From positions 1 through 58,903 of the forward strand of contig JADNRV010000297.1 of the NCBI GenBank assembly GCA_015499995.1: a DNA stretch of 58,903 nt. Direction: 5' to 3'. How positions within the stretch are numbered: position 1 is the stretch's first letter; each line of letters begins with the position of its first letter. Below the pieces are notes generated by a model. That model ran no database searches. It was not told the DNA's origin and was given only the letters and a program-made list of their open reading frames with translations. The position numbers were made by a program, and so were the translations under genes. This document shows positions 44,711-57,414 of the stretch, piece by piece. The DNA is from Flammula alnicola. Lineage: Eukaryota; Basidiomycota; Agaricomycetes; Agaricales; Strophariaceae.

Positions 44711-47700
44711 ATGGACCTTCAAACTTTATCTCAGCTCTTCTCTACAACGTACAACCCAGACCCAAATGTTCGAAAAGCAGCAGAGCTCCAGATACGTAAG
44801 GTATGTGGCTTGTCTTCCATTCCTGTCTTCGCAGTTCCTGGCACACGGTCCATCCCAGACAAAGTGGGGTAGTCCACGGGTTAGAGGCCAGAACAAAAAT
44901 TCGATGCAGGATCGCACGATGAGGCGATTACTGACGCGATTTTTCTTTATTTTGGAACCCAGATTGGCAATGAGGAGGGCATGATCGCTGCCATACTCAG
45001 AATCATCGCCGCTGATAGCATCGATATGTGCGTCATTGACGCGTTTTCCGTTATATTCCACCTTTAACAGTCTTATATTCTCAATTTGAATCTTTTTTTC
45101 GACGATATCAAGTGCAACCCGTCAAGCATGTTCAGTTTGGCTCAAAAATCGCGTCCACACGTCCTATTCGATTGAAACTGCGCGCAGACCAGACCAAATT
45201 GTCATTGCACCGTCGGAACGAGAGGCACTTCGTATCAACGTCCTTCCTCTCCTTGCTGCCACGCCTTCCAAGAGCATCGCTCTCCAACTTGCCAACACCC
45301 TCAAGTCGATCGTAGCCTTCGACTTCCCCTCCAGGTGGCCAACCCTAGTTGCCGAAATAAAGCACCTGCTCGTAAGCAATGACATCAAGGAGGTACATGC
45401 AGGATGTATCGGCACTTTAGAAGCTGTTCGGGCTTTCAGGTTTGTGGCGACTTATGACATTGTGAAAGAGACACGATTTTAACCGAGTTGTCTTTTTTCA
45501 AGGTTCCGCCAGAAAAATGACATTATGCCCACCATCATTTCCGAGCTCTTCCCTACGCTCGTGACTATCGCTACCCATATGGTCCAACAGCCTCCCAATG
45601 CATCCCAGGATATACCTACGATGCTTCACCTTATCCTCAAGGCCTACCGCACGACGATTGTCATCAATATCAGCGCGCATCAACAGAGTGCAGAAAGCTT
45701 GGTGCCGTGGGGTCAACTCCTATTCGCTGTTATCAATTTGCGCTTGCCAAAGGAAGCTGTGCCTGAGGATACTGAAGAAAGAGAGAAATGCGAATGGTGG
45801 AAGGCTAAGAAATGGGCCTACGCCGTTTTGGGCAGGCTGTTCCATAGGTATGCTCTATCCTTTGACGCCACTATCTGCCGGTGTCTTCGAGATTCCAATA
45901 TTAACTGTTCCTCTTAAAGATATGGAAATCCTTCTCAAATGCCTTCCACTCTCCAGGTCGACTACTTGGAGTTTGCAAAGCATTTTGTTACTTCATTTGC
46001 ACCCGAGATCCTGAACATCTACTTCCGCCAAGTGGAACTGTTCGTCTCGAACCAGGAATGGCTCTCGAGCAAATGCCAGTATCAGATTTTCCAATTCTTT
46101 ACGGAATGGTGGGTTCTTTGTCTCGTGCATCGTTAATCAGAGATGTATTGATTTGTGGTAAAACCCTCAGTGTCAAGCCCAAGTCCACCTGGGTCCAACT
46201 TAAGCCCCATTTCGATAGCCTGGTCTCGAACTTTGTCTTCCCTCAACTTTCGTTCAACGAGTCTAGACGCGCATTGTGGGAGGCCGACCCCATAGATTAT
46301 GTCCGAGTTTCAGTCGGTACGTACCTTATACCGAAGTTTCTGCGATTAAATCGCTAACACCCCTATTTCTTATATCCAACAGACGAATACGAGAGTTTCA
46401 CAACTCCGGTCGCCGCTGCCACGACCTTCCTGCTTTCTCTCGCGGGAAACAGAACCAAGGCTACATTTCTCCCGATCCTCGGGTTCATCAACTCCATCCT
46501 GCGCGTGCATGGGCCTCCTGAGCAGAGGTTCGGGGCCTTGAACATGACGGCGGCCCTGGGAAGGCAGATCATGAAGCACCCCGAGGTGAAGAACAACATG
46601 GAGCAGTTCATGTTGCAGTTCGTCAGCCCGGAGCTGGAGAGCTCGGAGCCGTTCCTTCGTGCCATTGTGAGGCGACTTTTCACGCAGAAGTTACTTTATT
46701 GCTTTTTGCTGATTCGATTGGGGCTTTATACAGGCTCTGGAAATTTTGGGTACTGTAACGAAACAAGGTCTCGTGTGGTCCTCTGAGGAAGTCTTGAGCA
46801 AGCACTTCCAGGCTGTGTTCCGCGCCCTGGATGATGAATCCTTCCCTGTGAAGGTGCAGGCTGCGTTAGCGCTTACGGAGATGATTATTGCTTACGATAC
46901 TGGTAAGCAATTTGCTAATGCTCTTTCTGCCGCCGGGATCTCAACTTTATCTTTGTTCGCTTTTTCCCTTTCACCGGGCGTATCTTCCCTATACTCGTAT
47001 ATTCCATGTGTAACGCTGTCTGTCTATCAAATCTTGGCCCGTATGCCGATGAACAGTCCGCACCGCCGTTGCGCCCCAAGTCGGAAAAGTCATTCAAGGT
47101 GCGCGGCAATTTCTTGTTCAGAAATATTTCATCTTAACTGACTTTGTTCGTACTCATTTTCGCCTCCACCTCCGTCTGTCTTGGATACTTTGAACCCTAC
47201 CGCAATCAAACTACTTTTGAACTCTGTCATACGATACCCGACTGTTTCTCATGCTCCGCATCATCTTGCATGCATACTGCCGATGTCCGACAGATTTGTT
47301 GAAGATGTCCGATGAGACCGATCTGGACATTCTCAACAACAGCATGGAGGTGATGGTCGATCAATTTCAGACGGAACTCCTTCCTGTCGCGGCTATGCTC
47401 ACGGCTCGCTTGGTGCGTACCTGACACCGATATATCCTTTCTTTGGTTCTTACCCATGACTTAGTGCGAATCCTACATGCGCCTCGCAAGAGAAAGTGCA
47501 ATCCACGATCACATTGAAGAGAACGCCGATCTGGATACTCTTCTTGCGGACGTGGACGATGATAAGACCTTTGCAGCTATGGGTGTCGCAAAGACTATCA
47601 GCACTGTAAGTTTCTGGTTGAGTCTGAAAGTTGTTTGTCTGGTTGCTGAAATTCATATATTGCAGATTATTGCCTCCATCGACTCGTCTCCTGAAATCCT

Positions 47701-49286
47701 GTCTCAAATCCAGGAGATCGTCATTCCTATTATCGTATTCTCGTTTGAGAACAGGTTGCTCGGTAGGTCTGACTTTCTTATCTAATACCACGGTATTAAG
47801 CACCGGCATTCGACAGACCTTTTCGATAACATGTATGAACTGGTCGACAGTCTAACCTACAAGCTTCGCGCCATTTCTCCTTCCATGTGGCCCGTATTCG
47901 AGTTGACATATAGGCTATTCAAGCACGAGGCCGTCGATTTCCTTGAGGGTGTGTCGATCGTCGATTATCTAGCATCAATGAATATTAATGAATATTAACT
48001 CGGTGGTTTTTCAGAGATGTTGCCCTCATTAGACAACTTCCTTTCATACGGTGCCGATGTTATTAAGACACGCCAGGATTACAAGCAGATGCTGATCGAT
48101 ATCTACACGACCTCGATCACGAATGAGCAACTTGGCGAGAATGACCGTGTCAATGGTTCAAAATTGGCGGAATCCATTTTACTCAACCTTCGCGGAGCCA
48201 TCGACGATGTGTGTATTTTCTTTTTCTTCCATATCATTCGATCGTTATGCTCATCGCCGTAATGTTCATAGTATCTGCAAACTGTCATCTCTACTGCTCT
48301 GACTCTCACAGACAACACAGAAACCCCAGCCCTCCGTCTGGCTAACTTGGAAGTACTTATCAATACCGTCTTGTACAACCCATCCGCCGCACTGCATCTC
48401 ATGGAGGTATATAAGCCCGGCATGGCGCGGGCATTCTTCGAACGGTGGTTCGTTGCCATCAACGCCGACAACCGCCTGCCGCGTGTCCACGATAAGAAAT
48501 TGAGTATTTTGGCCCTCTGCGCGTTGATGGAGATGGCGCCAGATACTGTTCCTGAGTCTTTGCGAGACGGGTGGCCCGGCATCGTCGGAGGTGCTCTTAA
48601 AATTTTCAAGACGCTGCCAAAAGCCATTGAAGGTTGGTCCCCGTCGTCTGATTGTTTCTCATGCTTTTGTCCATTGTATTAATATTCCTTTCTAGACCGC
48701 AAGAGACTCGAACAGCTTCTTCAAGAGGAATCTGATGACGAAGATGAAACTGAGGATCACCCTTTAAACCTGGCAGAGGACGATGGTGTGTAAAATTTTC
48801 ATCGTGCCATTTTACTGGTCGGCTTACGGCTCTGAACCCATAGAGGACGTGTGGGATGAAGACTCAGCTTATATGGAAATGCTCGCGAAAGAGGTGTGTT
48901 TTATTTGTGTACATATTTTCCCATGTTCTGTTCTAATTCTTCAGTCATTGCAGGGTGCCCGACTTCGAGAAAAATCAGAAACTGACGCAAACCCAGAAGA
49001 AGAGGAAGAGTCAGAGGACGAAGAGGATATAGATGAGGAGCTGGGATACATCAGTCCTTTGGAAAACGTCAACCCTTACGTATCATTCAAGCAAGCTCTG
49101 ACCAGTACGTTTCATTTCTAACTTAACAGCTGCCCTCTTTCTTACCTATCACACCGTGGCTTAGCTTTCCAAATGCAAAACGCTCCAAGTTATCAGGCAG
49201 CGACGACAGCTCTTGACATCGAGCAACAGACATTACTTATGGAAGTCATGCGGATAGCCGAGCAGGATCAGACCCCTCAATCCTAG
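44711..49286 (+). CDS. Importin-7/8-type karyopherin beta (Sxm1/Nmd5 family)
   Basis: HEAT-repeat nuclear import receptor that carries ribosomal proteins, RNA-binding proteins or stress factors through nuclear pores with Ran. Nineteen exons: 44711-44800, 44963-45027, 45113-45439, 45503-45847, 45920-46109, 46171-46316, 46383-46666, 46734-46902, 47057-47098, 47294-47412, 47465-47605, 47666-47762, 47817-47948, 48015-48208, 48272-48632, 48696-48785, 48844-48893, 48954-49104, 49165-49286. The N-terminus (LSTTYNPDPNVRKAAELQI-like) and the next exons (ATRQACSVWLKNRV, ALQLANTLKSIVAFDFPSRW) are the importin-beta N-terminal domain. Later markers are EWWKAKKWAYAVLGRLFHRY, VLGRLF and an acidic loop near the C-terminus (NPEEEEESEDEEDIDEE) before YISPLENVNPYVSFK, as in Sxm1/Nmd5/importin-8. 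Some introns (first and ninth) are unusually long for this locus, about 160-195 bp. Confidence 0.92.
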
Positions 49287-51786
49287 ATGGAACCCCGCGG
49301 TTCAGGAGAACCTCTTTACGTTGTTATCGTTTTTCTCACTCTCCCTGACGTCGTTTACCTGGTGTGTTTTTACCAGCCATTCATATTTCGATGACCTTTA
49401 CGACTTTACTTCACGATCCATGTTCTGTTCCCCCAGCGGCCCGGCCGCTCCGATAAGTTTCTTTTCGAGAATGTTCCCGCTGATCACTTATTCTCGTTCA
49501 TTAACGTTCATTGGTCATGTAGGCGATTCTTGTTAATTCTGGCATTATCATCTTCTCTCCTCACGGCAGGCGAATGAAAAAAGTTATATTTCTGACCGCA
49601 ACGACGGCCCGTTGAATTATCGAGAGTTCGCATACTTATGCACTCTCGAAAATGCTTATGCTTAACCAATCACCCGAAATTTATCGGTTTCCTGAATAAA
49701 AGCTCTTTCTACCAGATACTTTCTCGGGCACTGATGATTTGTCTGCTTTCGAGCGTATGCCGCTCATGCGATTACAACTTTCACTTATTCTCTAACAAAG
49801 GCCACTAGGTCAGCTCCTTTATCGTCCATGATTCGGTATTCTATCACCGATGAATTCAGAATAGTTACAAGATCTGCGACGATTTTGTTGGAATCTTTCG
49901 ATTCACGTGACAATTCGACGCGGTAGTTGCTCGTTTCGTACAAATGCCTCGCCTATATTTTCTCTCTGTCTAGCACCGTCAATCACCATCTCGTAACTCC
50001 GTATTCTTCTTCCTCGAACAGATTTCTGGACTCCAAAAGGCGACACCGACGACGAAGGTTAATCCAATAACCGAGAACAGCGCCTCGAGATTCTGTAATT
50101 TGTGGACTCTTGAGGTCCACACAGTCGGCGGGATGTGAACAGCGTTGTCTCATGTCTGTCAATCTTGGATCTAAGGGTCTTTCTTTAATCTGGCTGGTAA
50201 CATTCAGTTGGTATATCTATTTTACCACACCGAGATCCAGGAGGACAACGTGGACAACGTGTTCAAATCCTGCAAGGCACGTGTTCGACGTACATACTAA
50301 TGGATGGATTTGAAAGAGGACGCCGTTGACCCTCGTCACTTTATTTTATTATTGAAGCTAATTTTCTTGCATGCCGCTGATTTTAAGAGTTGCGGCGAAT
50401 CCGATTGGACTACATATACGCTTACGAGGGACAATTAGCGCCAACCAACAGTCCCGATGTCTAGGTTAAAATTGATGGCGCTTTTTTGAAATTGCCGGGC
50501 GTCAAACTGCTTTTATTTTCTCAAGCTTCAGGAGTCCCTGACAGTAATTAGCATTTACATCACGCCGCCGAGGAATACATTCACCCTAGGCGCTCTGTTA
50601 TATTGACTCATTGATCTCTCGACCGACCCTGGTGTGGGAGAGACAGCAGGCACGCCAGTAGCCTTGATGGCGCTCAACGTTCAACCCTGGTTCAACCTAT
50701 TTAACTTTAGATGACTCACTTAATTCACTGTTTGGAAATGGTGACAACTTTCCTATGTACCTATACCGTTGAATTTGTGAAATGAGATCAGGCTCATCGT
50801 ACACTGGCTCAACTTGTCTTCTCCCTGGCTTTCGGTTTTTTTTGCCGAGTCTGGACATCCGCCTATTGTATCGGCGTCTTCAAGTTGGAATGGAATGGAA
50901 GTATCCATAGCTCTGTAGTCTGCACTACCCTGGGTCGAATCGGGGTGCACCTAACCACGGAGATTTTAGGCCCGCACCAAATGGATTTTTCCCTAAGCCC
51001 AGATAGCAAGGAAACTTTGTCGTTAAATACACCACACAAGGGAGACTGACCCGTTGAATCTGCCAATAATGTCACTATGCCACGAAATGAACCCTGTGCG
51101 GCATATCCTATCGGTGTATGGTGTCCGAGTTCTGTTAAATTACTGATAGCAACATTTGGGGGCGCCACCGTTGTTTTAAAAAAATTGGCTTACGGGAGTG
51201 AAGTATATTCAGTTGCCGTTCTCGTATGGCCCTCTGATTCAGTTCTTGGATATGTACTGTTGTGCCCTAGGGAAACCTTCCTTTGGAAGCTTTCGGTCTC
51301 TGACCGATGCGGTTCCAGTTAAGGGCGTTGGGTGATGGTTCGTGAAAGGGAAAGTACATCCGTCTTCATTGATACCCATTGTCGCGGAAGGCGGAAGCCA
51401 CAATGGGTCCCGGAATGAGGCGTCCGCGATCGCATCCTGTAGCCATAAGTTGTGCTCCCCTTGATGAATGTGCAAATAATGCCTAGCAATGCAAGCGAAC
51501 GAGGAAGAAATGAGCGGGGTTTAGACCTATCTTTGATATGGTAGTCGTGGTGTTTTATCTTCCTTTTCTGAGTCAAGGTGGCATCGTGAAGGATAATCGA
51601 TAACCACCGCGATATTTACAAACAGGGTGCATTACAACTTTAGTAAACTCAAAGGAGAGTAGGGATTGCCGAGGGCGTCATCATGGTCTTCCATGGACAT
51701 GTGGCCTACCGTCGTCCCCGTGGCCTACCGTCGTCCCCGTGCACATCTTCGCGGCCTTCCCAGTCATGCCGAGTCACTGTTCGTAG
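49287..51786. other. 2.5 kb with no recognisable gene
   Basis: Only short, unrelated open stretches. A 19-bp tandem duplication (GTGGCCTACCGTCGTCCCC, twice) lies at 51,701-51,738, about 50 bp beyond the ARP6 stop. No tRNA, TIR or LTR pattern was seen. Confidence 0.45.
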
Positions 51787-53717
51787 TCAGCGTTTACGGG
51801 TGGTAGTTGATGCACCTCCCGTGGCAGCCTTGGTGCTTCGCGTTCTAGTAAGCTTGCTAGACGCCTGGGAGCGATCGTCCTCGCGTTGCTGCTGCTTCCC
51901 CTTCGCCTTCGATGATAGTTCCTTTGGCTTCTCCTTCTCAGATTCCTGGGGTTTCCAGTCGCGGAATTTCCTGCGAGAAGCGCTACTTCCACTTTCTGCA
52001 TACTCTGCCCGCGTGACGGCAAGACGAGCGAAGCCGTCCTGGCTGGCAAAGTTGTATGCGGACTCGTATGCTTCTGTGATGGGGCTAAATATTGGGACAA
52101 GGTACGGGAGGAAGAATCCAAAATTTCTTTAAGGAGATTAGACATTGAGTAGATGACCACGATACGCACTCGTCGCATTCGTAGATGACGACTTCACAGT
52201 CCACAGGTGCCAAGGTTTGTAGTTCAGATAGTCTGTTGAAAAAGCAGTTGAGATCCGCAAGCACAGGGACTTTCATCGCGAGGACTACGCACAGTCGCTC
52301 GCGAAATCCGCTAAACTTAGCGTTGCCCCCTATTAAGCCAATGTTAGCCCAAAACATCCCCCGTAAATCGCTGGGTAGAAGCGATATAGAATAGGCAATC
52401 GTCGAAGGGAGGCCTGCTTGATCCAGTCCTATAGGAAAGGCACATCATCAAGATCGAATTGTGGAGTCAATGGCAAAGCTCCGGAAGGGTGCGCGCGAGA
52501 GGGACCTACCGATATCATCAGGCCGAAATAAAAGTTCCGGGACTGTAAACCTTTCGTTATTCATGACCAATATCTGATCGGTTTCGGTGATAATATCGTC
52601 CGGATTGCGTATGCGCCCTTTCCGATTCGTCGACAAATCAGGTAGCATGTATTCCTGAACGATAGGATTCTGCTTCGGATCTACTCTGCCTGGGTACATT
52701 ATATTTTGCAACACAGAGCCAGGACGGGTAAACGGGCTTACCGACAAGTTTCTGTATCCTGCTTGTAATTGGTTGACACAAAGCAGCAGGATTCTTTAAC
52801 GTGATTCATGATGTACGTCTCGTCCATCATGTTCCATTGACGAAATGAAACGAGTTCCTTGAGTTGATTAGTTAATAGCTTTCCCCCGACGTCCAGCCTT
52901 TCGTTCGTCGATCAGACGGAAATTTGAGCAACAGTTATTTTCAGAACTACCTCTTGACCGCGTTCCAGACAATTCTGCCGTCAACCATTGGAACGACGTG
53001 AGTGAAGCTAAACCCAGAATCGACAACGATCGTGCATTGTGCAGGCGGAAGTGCTGGCTGAGAAAATAGTTGTCCATATGGTATCATTGATGCAGCTAGA
53101 AGGATGTAATCAGAGATGTTCAAGTAAGAAATAGCTATGATTAACACCTGATGATGATCACTTACGGGTACAGCGATAGTAAGAGCTGAATTCGTACTCT
53201 TCAAATATCAGCTGATCGTAGACGTCTTGTATATTGGGTAAGTTGAAGTATGGCTCCGTGATCAGCAGAGAGGCTTGTGTGGTGTCGACCTGTTCCGCAG
53301 TCTTTAACACCGTAAACAGAGCAAGTTCGACGAGAACTTTTTACCCCAAGGACTTCATCTGAAAAGATACCGTCCCATACAGCTTTCTGGACATCCCAAT
53401 CGACGAGATAGCCCTAACAATCCTGGAGGAATGAGCTGATGCGCATGAAAATAGTTTGGCAGATTGCAGACCTTCTCAAAGGCTAGACGGTAGTGCAGAG
53501 ACGAATAGTCTTTGCATCGTGTTATCTCGTGCCCAAAATACGTTGCCTTGTCTCCCTTGGACCGCACGACTGCATTTGAAATGATTCTAGACAGCGTGGT
53601 TGAGACCCGAAAAACGATAGGTGTGGGTTCCTCTGACCTGGGTTTTGCATCCTTTTTCACGATTCCTGCTTTGATCGTAGATGCGCCATTGTCGAGCACG
53701 ACGATTGGCTTGGGCAT
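51787..53717 (-). CDS. ARP6: Actin-related protein 6, SWR1 complex subunit
   Basis: Subunit of the SWR1 chromatin remodeller, which exchanges H2A for H2A.Z. Minus-strand multi-exon gene starting at 53,717. Exon 1 reads [14 protein letters not shown], the actin-fold phosphate-1 loop, to RLAFEK; then [34 protein letters not shown] and YYRC, then the phosphate-2 loop in [59 protein letters not shown], and the adenosine-loop region [16 protein letters not shown]. The last exon contains [13 protein letters not shown] and [11 protein letters not shown], where Arp6 normally ends soon after. Here it continues with a Lys/Ser/Gln-rich tail of roughly 50 residues ending TTTRKR before the stop at 51,787. 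Spacing and order fit the family. Several internal splice sites were not fixed exactly. Confidence 0.9.
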
Positions 53718-54235
53718 CTTGAAGATGAATATGAAAAAGAGATGAGGGTCGGGTATGGAGAAAGGCGGTGCCTGAGTGTGTATGGGCGTGGGAACTAGTT
53801 TTATCAGCAGATTATTGGTCTAACGTTTCTTGGCTCTTACACTCGTCCACGGTGCGAGAACTCTGTTCTGTCTTGCTTTGTATCCAGGATCAGCTAATCT
53901 TCGTGCTTCTTTGACAGGAACTTCCTGGGATTCTTCGTCCGTAACTGCGTGCTACCACTTCGCGAAAGCGGAGAGAACGATTCACTCCGTATTCGTGACT
54001 CCTCTACCTTCCAACCTATCCGAAATACGCTAACTAGCCCTGGGGTGCCGTCTGTATGGCAAGCCTTACTTATTTATGGACTTTTACTCATTTTAATGAA
54101 ACTAAAGCTACGGATTTTGCGTTAAACTCGTCCGCCTCTGCTTGACCCTGCCCTCGGAAGCCTCTCAGTATCTCAGATTCTCGCTCCTTAGTGGCGCTCA
54201 GACTAGTTCTTTGCTTTTTTATTTTGGCTGGAGCT
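53718..54235. promoter_or_regulatory. Divergent promoter of ARP6 and the TANGO2-family gene
   Basis: About 520 bp between two start codons pointing away from each other. No further gene; no specific motif stands out. Confidence 0.4.
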
Positions 54236-55440
54236 ATGTGCATTGGAATTTGGACTTTGAAACACCCCGAATACGCTCTGTGAGTTTCTATTTCATTTGC
54301 TCGTTCTCCGGTGCTCGCGACCATCCGTTTCTAGGGGACGTCATGCGGCGCCTCGTGACGTTCTCCAGAATGTCGTGAATGAATGCTAACAGGACGAATT
54401 TGAAACATATAGAATACTCTGCACAAATCGTGATGAGTTTCTGGATAGACCGACGCAAAACGCGCATTTCCATTCATTCGGAAATGAGGCCAACCCAGAC
54501 AACTCCGGCCAAATCCTATCGGGTCGCGATTTACAGGCTGGCGGATCGTGGTTTGGGCTAAATCGGTCCGGGAGAGTTGCCTTGCTGTAAGCTATCCCAT
54601 ATCGGATGTCCTCCCCCCAAAACATAAAGATAACCGTTTTTAATATCAATCCAGGACCAATATTACCGAACCGGTAAAAGCGTACAATACTTCTAGGGGC
54701 TACCTGGTCTCCTCGTTCCTGCAATCCCATTCGTCTCACCCTTTGGAGGATGAGATTGGGAAAATTGTACCGGAGGATGCACAGTTTGCCGGGTTCAATC
54801 TTCTGCTCTTGGCACCAACAGTGGACCCCAGCGGTTCAATTCAATATGAGTCCCTCTTCGTCACGAATCATGGCGGAGGCGGAAGCCTTACGTCCCGCCC
54901 TCTTTCGTCGAACGAATATTCATGTGGGGGTCTTTCCAATGGAGTCGACGGAGCAGAACCCAACGTCTGGCCCAAAGTGCAGCACGCCACAGAAGATTTT
55001 GATGCTGTTCTCCAAACTTCAACTCCAGACGAGACAGAGGCCGAGCTCACAGAGCACCTCTTCCAACTACTTACGTGGGTACTTTTCTTTGTCTTATAAT
55101 AATCTCCCCCGAGATTAGATCTATGTGAACTTTCTGACATACTGAGGTTTCTCCGAGAAGTTGGCATCCCACAGACCCGATCGTGCATCGCAGGGAACTA
55201 CGAAACACTGTGCATGTAACCCCTGTTCGGATTGTGGTAGAGGGAGGCAGCTTGACCCCAGCACAATACGGCACGCGTCTGTCAACGGTGCTCTTGGTTC
55301 GGAAGAATGGGGATGTCTTATTTATCGAACGGGATATCTGGGAATCATCAGTAGACGGGGTGCCGGTCAAGGCGGACCCTCCTACCGAGCGTGTATTTCG
55401 ATTCAAGCTGGACATCAAGCCCAACGACGACAGGAATTAG
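54236..55440 (+). CDS. TANGO2/NRDE-family protein
   Basis: Ntn-like NRDE-superfamily protein related to animal TANGO2, implicated in Golgi organisation, lipid or haem handling; the biochemical role is debated. Exons 54236-54279, 54413-54586, 54655-55074 and 55161-55440, summing to one frame of about 305 residues. Diagnostic features: start MCIGIWTLKHPEYAL with the conserved Cys at position 2, the name-giving NRDEF followed by LDRPT, LSGRDLQAGGSWFGLNRSGR, then ALLTNITEP, SRGYLVSSFL, and near the end RNTVHVTPVRIV, YGTRLSTVLLV and FIERDIW. The start is certain because the catalytic-type Cys must follow the initiator Met. Confidence 0.92.
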
Positions 55441-55694
55441 CATCTGTACAGTACGCTACTGCGGCATATCATAGGTGTAACATATTTTGAACGTTGCCAA
55501 TGGGTATAAAGTGTACGCGGGGAGGGGAAACTTTTTTGCATAGCACATTTCCAAAAAGCAAACATGACAGCTGGTAAGTAAACAAGATCGGGGTAGTTTT
55601 GGGGTACGAGGAGAAACGAAATCGGCACCGTGTGTCCATATACAATAAGTAAGAGTCCATAAACAGGTTGTGCGAGAGGTCGCCTGACACCAGG

Positions 55695-57414
55695 TCATGC
55701 CATGACGTGGTTAACGTTGTAGACGCTGTGATGGTCCTGCGTAGGGAAATAGGGATTGAACCCTGCAGCCGCAATATGATTCCACTCCTGTGGTGAGACT
55801 CCTGGAGAGCCGGTGTGGAAAGAAGCATGTCCACTCGACGCGGACAGAGGAGTTATGATCTCATTGTCGGACGGGGGCCCACTGTCATATGAAGCCGCAA
55901 CCAGGTCTGGACTATCACTGCCGCTGCTTAAGAAATTCAGTTAAAGCTACGTCACAGGGAATGGCGAGAAAGGGAGAACTCACTGCAATGAATTATTCAG
56001 CTCCACGACGCGTCTGAACAGCGTGCACTGCGCATTCGGAGGATGGTGGTGGTATTGCCGCAGCGAATTCAGCGAACTTTGGAGAGTCTGGGAAAGAGTT
56101 ATGTAGGCGATACCCAGCGCCGGATTCGTGCGGCAGGGGCAGGTGTATTGCGTCTGTGGCGAAGACCCATTGACGCTGTAGTGTTCGCTGTATGTGTTAT
56201 TTCCATCGTCGCTGCCGGAAAGTTGGTAATTTCCGCTGCCGCCACCGTCAGAATAAGTCGATGCCGCCGAGCCAGGATTACCATTCCCATTGCTGTAGTG
56301 GCCATTGTTATTCGCGCCCGCAGCGTAGTTGACGTTGCCGTTGTTCACGGCATTGTACGCAGCAGGCCGCGGGTCGTTGTCGAACGACCCTGAAGAATCG
56401 CTCCGTACATCCGCTTGGAAGGTATGATATCGCATCGAGGGCGCTGGCGACGGCGAAAAGCGGTAGAGGTGCGCATTCGCTTCCGTAGCAGGTTCCGTCT
56501 TTATTGGGCTCAGCAATGAATGCACCGCCCGCCCGTTGCGAAGCAGCTCGTCTGACTGCGGTAGCCCCGACTGCCCTTGTTGTTGGCCAGTGCCACTCCG
56601 TTTTTGCAGGGGCGCACATTTTGTTGCGCGTGAATGCCACTTTTCGTTCGGATCTCCGTCTCGGAAACCGCTCTCTGCCCAGCGGGGATGTGGTTTGCCT
56701 ACAAAAGAAATGTAACAAAAGAGCAGGCTATGGTTAGACAGTGGGCGCGTTTGTTTGTCGGGACGACGTACCTCTGAGTTCGCGAACGAGGGACTCGAGC
56801 TCTGCAATTCGATTCCGCAGACGGGTGCTTTCGTCGAGCGATGGGTCGTCTCTATAGTGAATAAAAAAACACGTTCAATATTGCTGTCCGTGAATGTCAC
56901 ATTGATGCGAGTGGCTAACCTGAGTGCAGGATCGTCAATTTCATATACACAAAGGCCTGTCTGAAGGTTGGTTATGTCAATAACTAGCAGAGAGGCACAG
57001 AATGCCAGATGTATTTACCAGGCCAAGCTGGATGCAGCGCTGGCAAGGACGTTTTCGATCGCACTGTGGTTGAAGAAAAAAATTATGAATAAACGACAAG
57101 AATTTCGCCAACGAGCGCGCTCACCTTTCGTTTCGATGTGTGACAGTTCAGGCAACTTTGGGTAGTGCGATTTCTCCTCCTTTTCCTATTTTTGGGTGAT
57201 TAACGGGCGTAGAGGGGACCAACGCGGTTAATTAGTCGTAGAGGGGACCAACGCGGTTAATTAGTCGGCTAGTAAACAGAGGGGGTGCTCGATTGAGCTA
57301 TGTACTGAACGATGCTAACCTGTGGTCGGTGTCGATGGTGAACTCCAAGTCCATTATTTCGCCTTTGAGCTGAAGAGGTTGGAAGGATTCTGTGGAGGAG
57401 ACTGGGGACATCAT
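55695..57414 (-). CDS. Zn(II)2Cys6 fungal transcription factor, about 422 aa
   Basis: Sequence-specific nuclear regulator of the Gal4-like class. Exons on the minus strand: 57414-57320, 57185-57125, 57063-57019, 56960-56920, 56851-56772, 56698-55984 and 55926-55695; they sum to one frame. A short N-terminus ends in a basic run (KRRRNR), then the binuclear cluster CLNCHTSKRKC-DRKRPCQRC-IQLGLTGLC (CX2CX6CX5CX2CX8C), which is split over three exons. A heptad-like linker (LRNRIAELESLVREL) suits dimerisation. The rest is low-complexity: Asn/Gly/Ser-rich around the middle, a CPCRTNPALG motif, then Ser/Pro/His-rich to the C-terminus HVMA. There is no large middle homology region, so it is a short member of the class. 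Target genes are unknown. A 29-bp tandem duplication lies in intron 1. Confidence 0.88.
57208..57265. repeat. 29-bp tandem duplication in intron 1 of the Zn2Cys6 gene
   Basis: Two adjacent copies of a 29-bp unit containing GAGGGGACCAACGCGG, at 57,208-57,236 and 57,237-57,265, identical as read. They lie wholly inside the intron between 57,319 and 57,186. Confidence 0.75.

Noticed and set aside
49321..49536. Short open frame after the importin gene
   Set aside because: Phe/Ser-rich translation of 3' UTR-like T-rich DNA with no splice or domain support.
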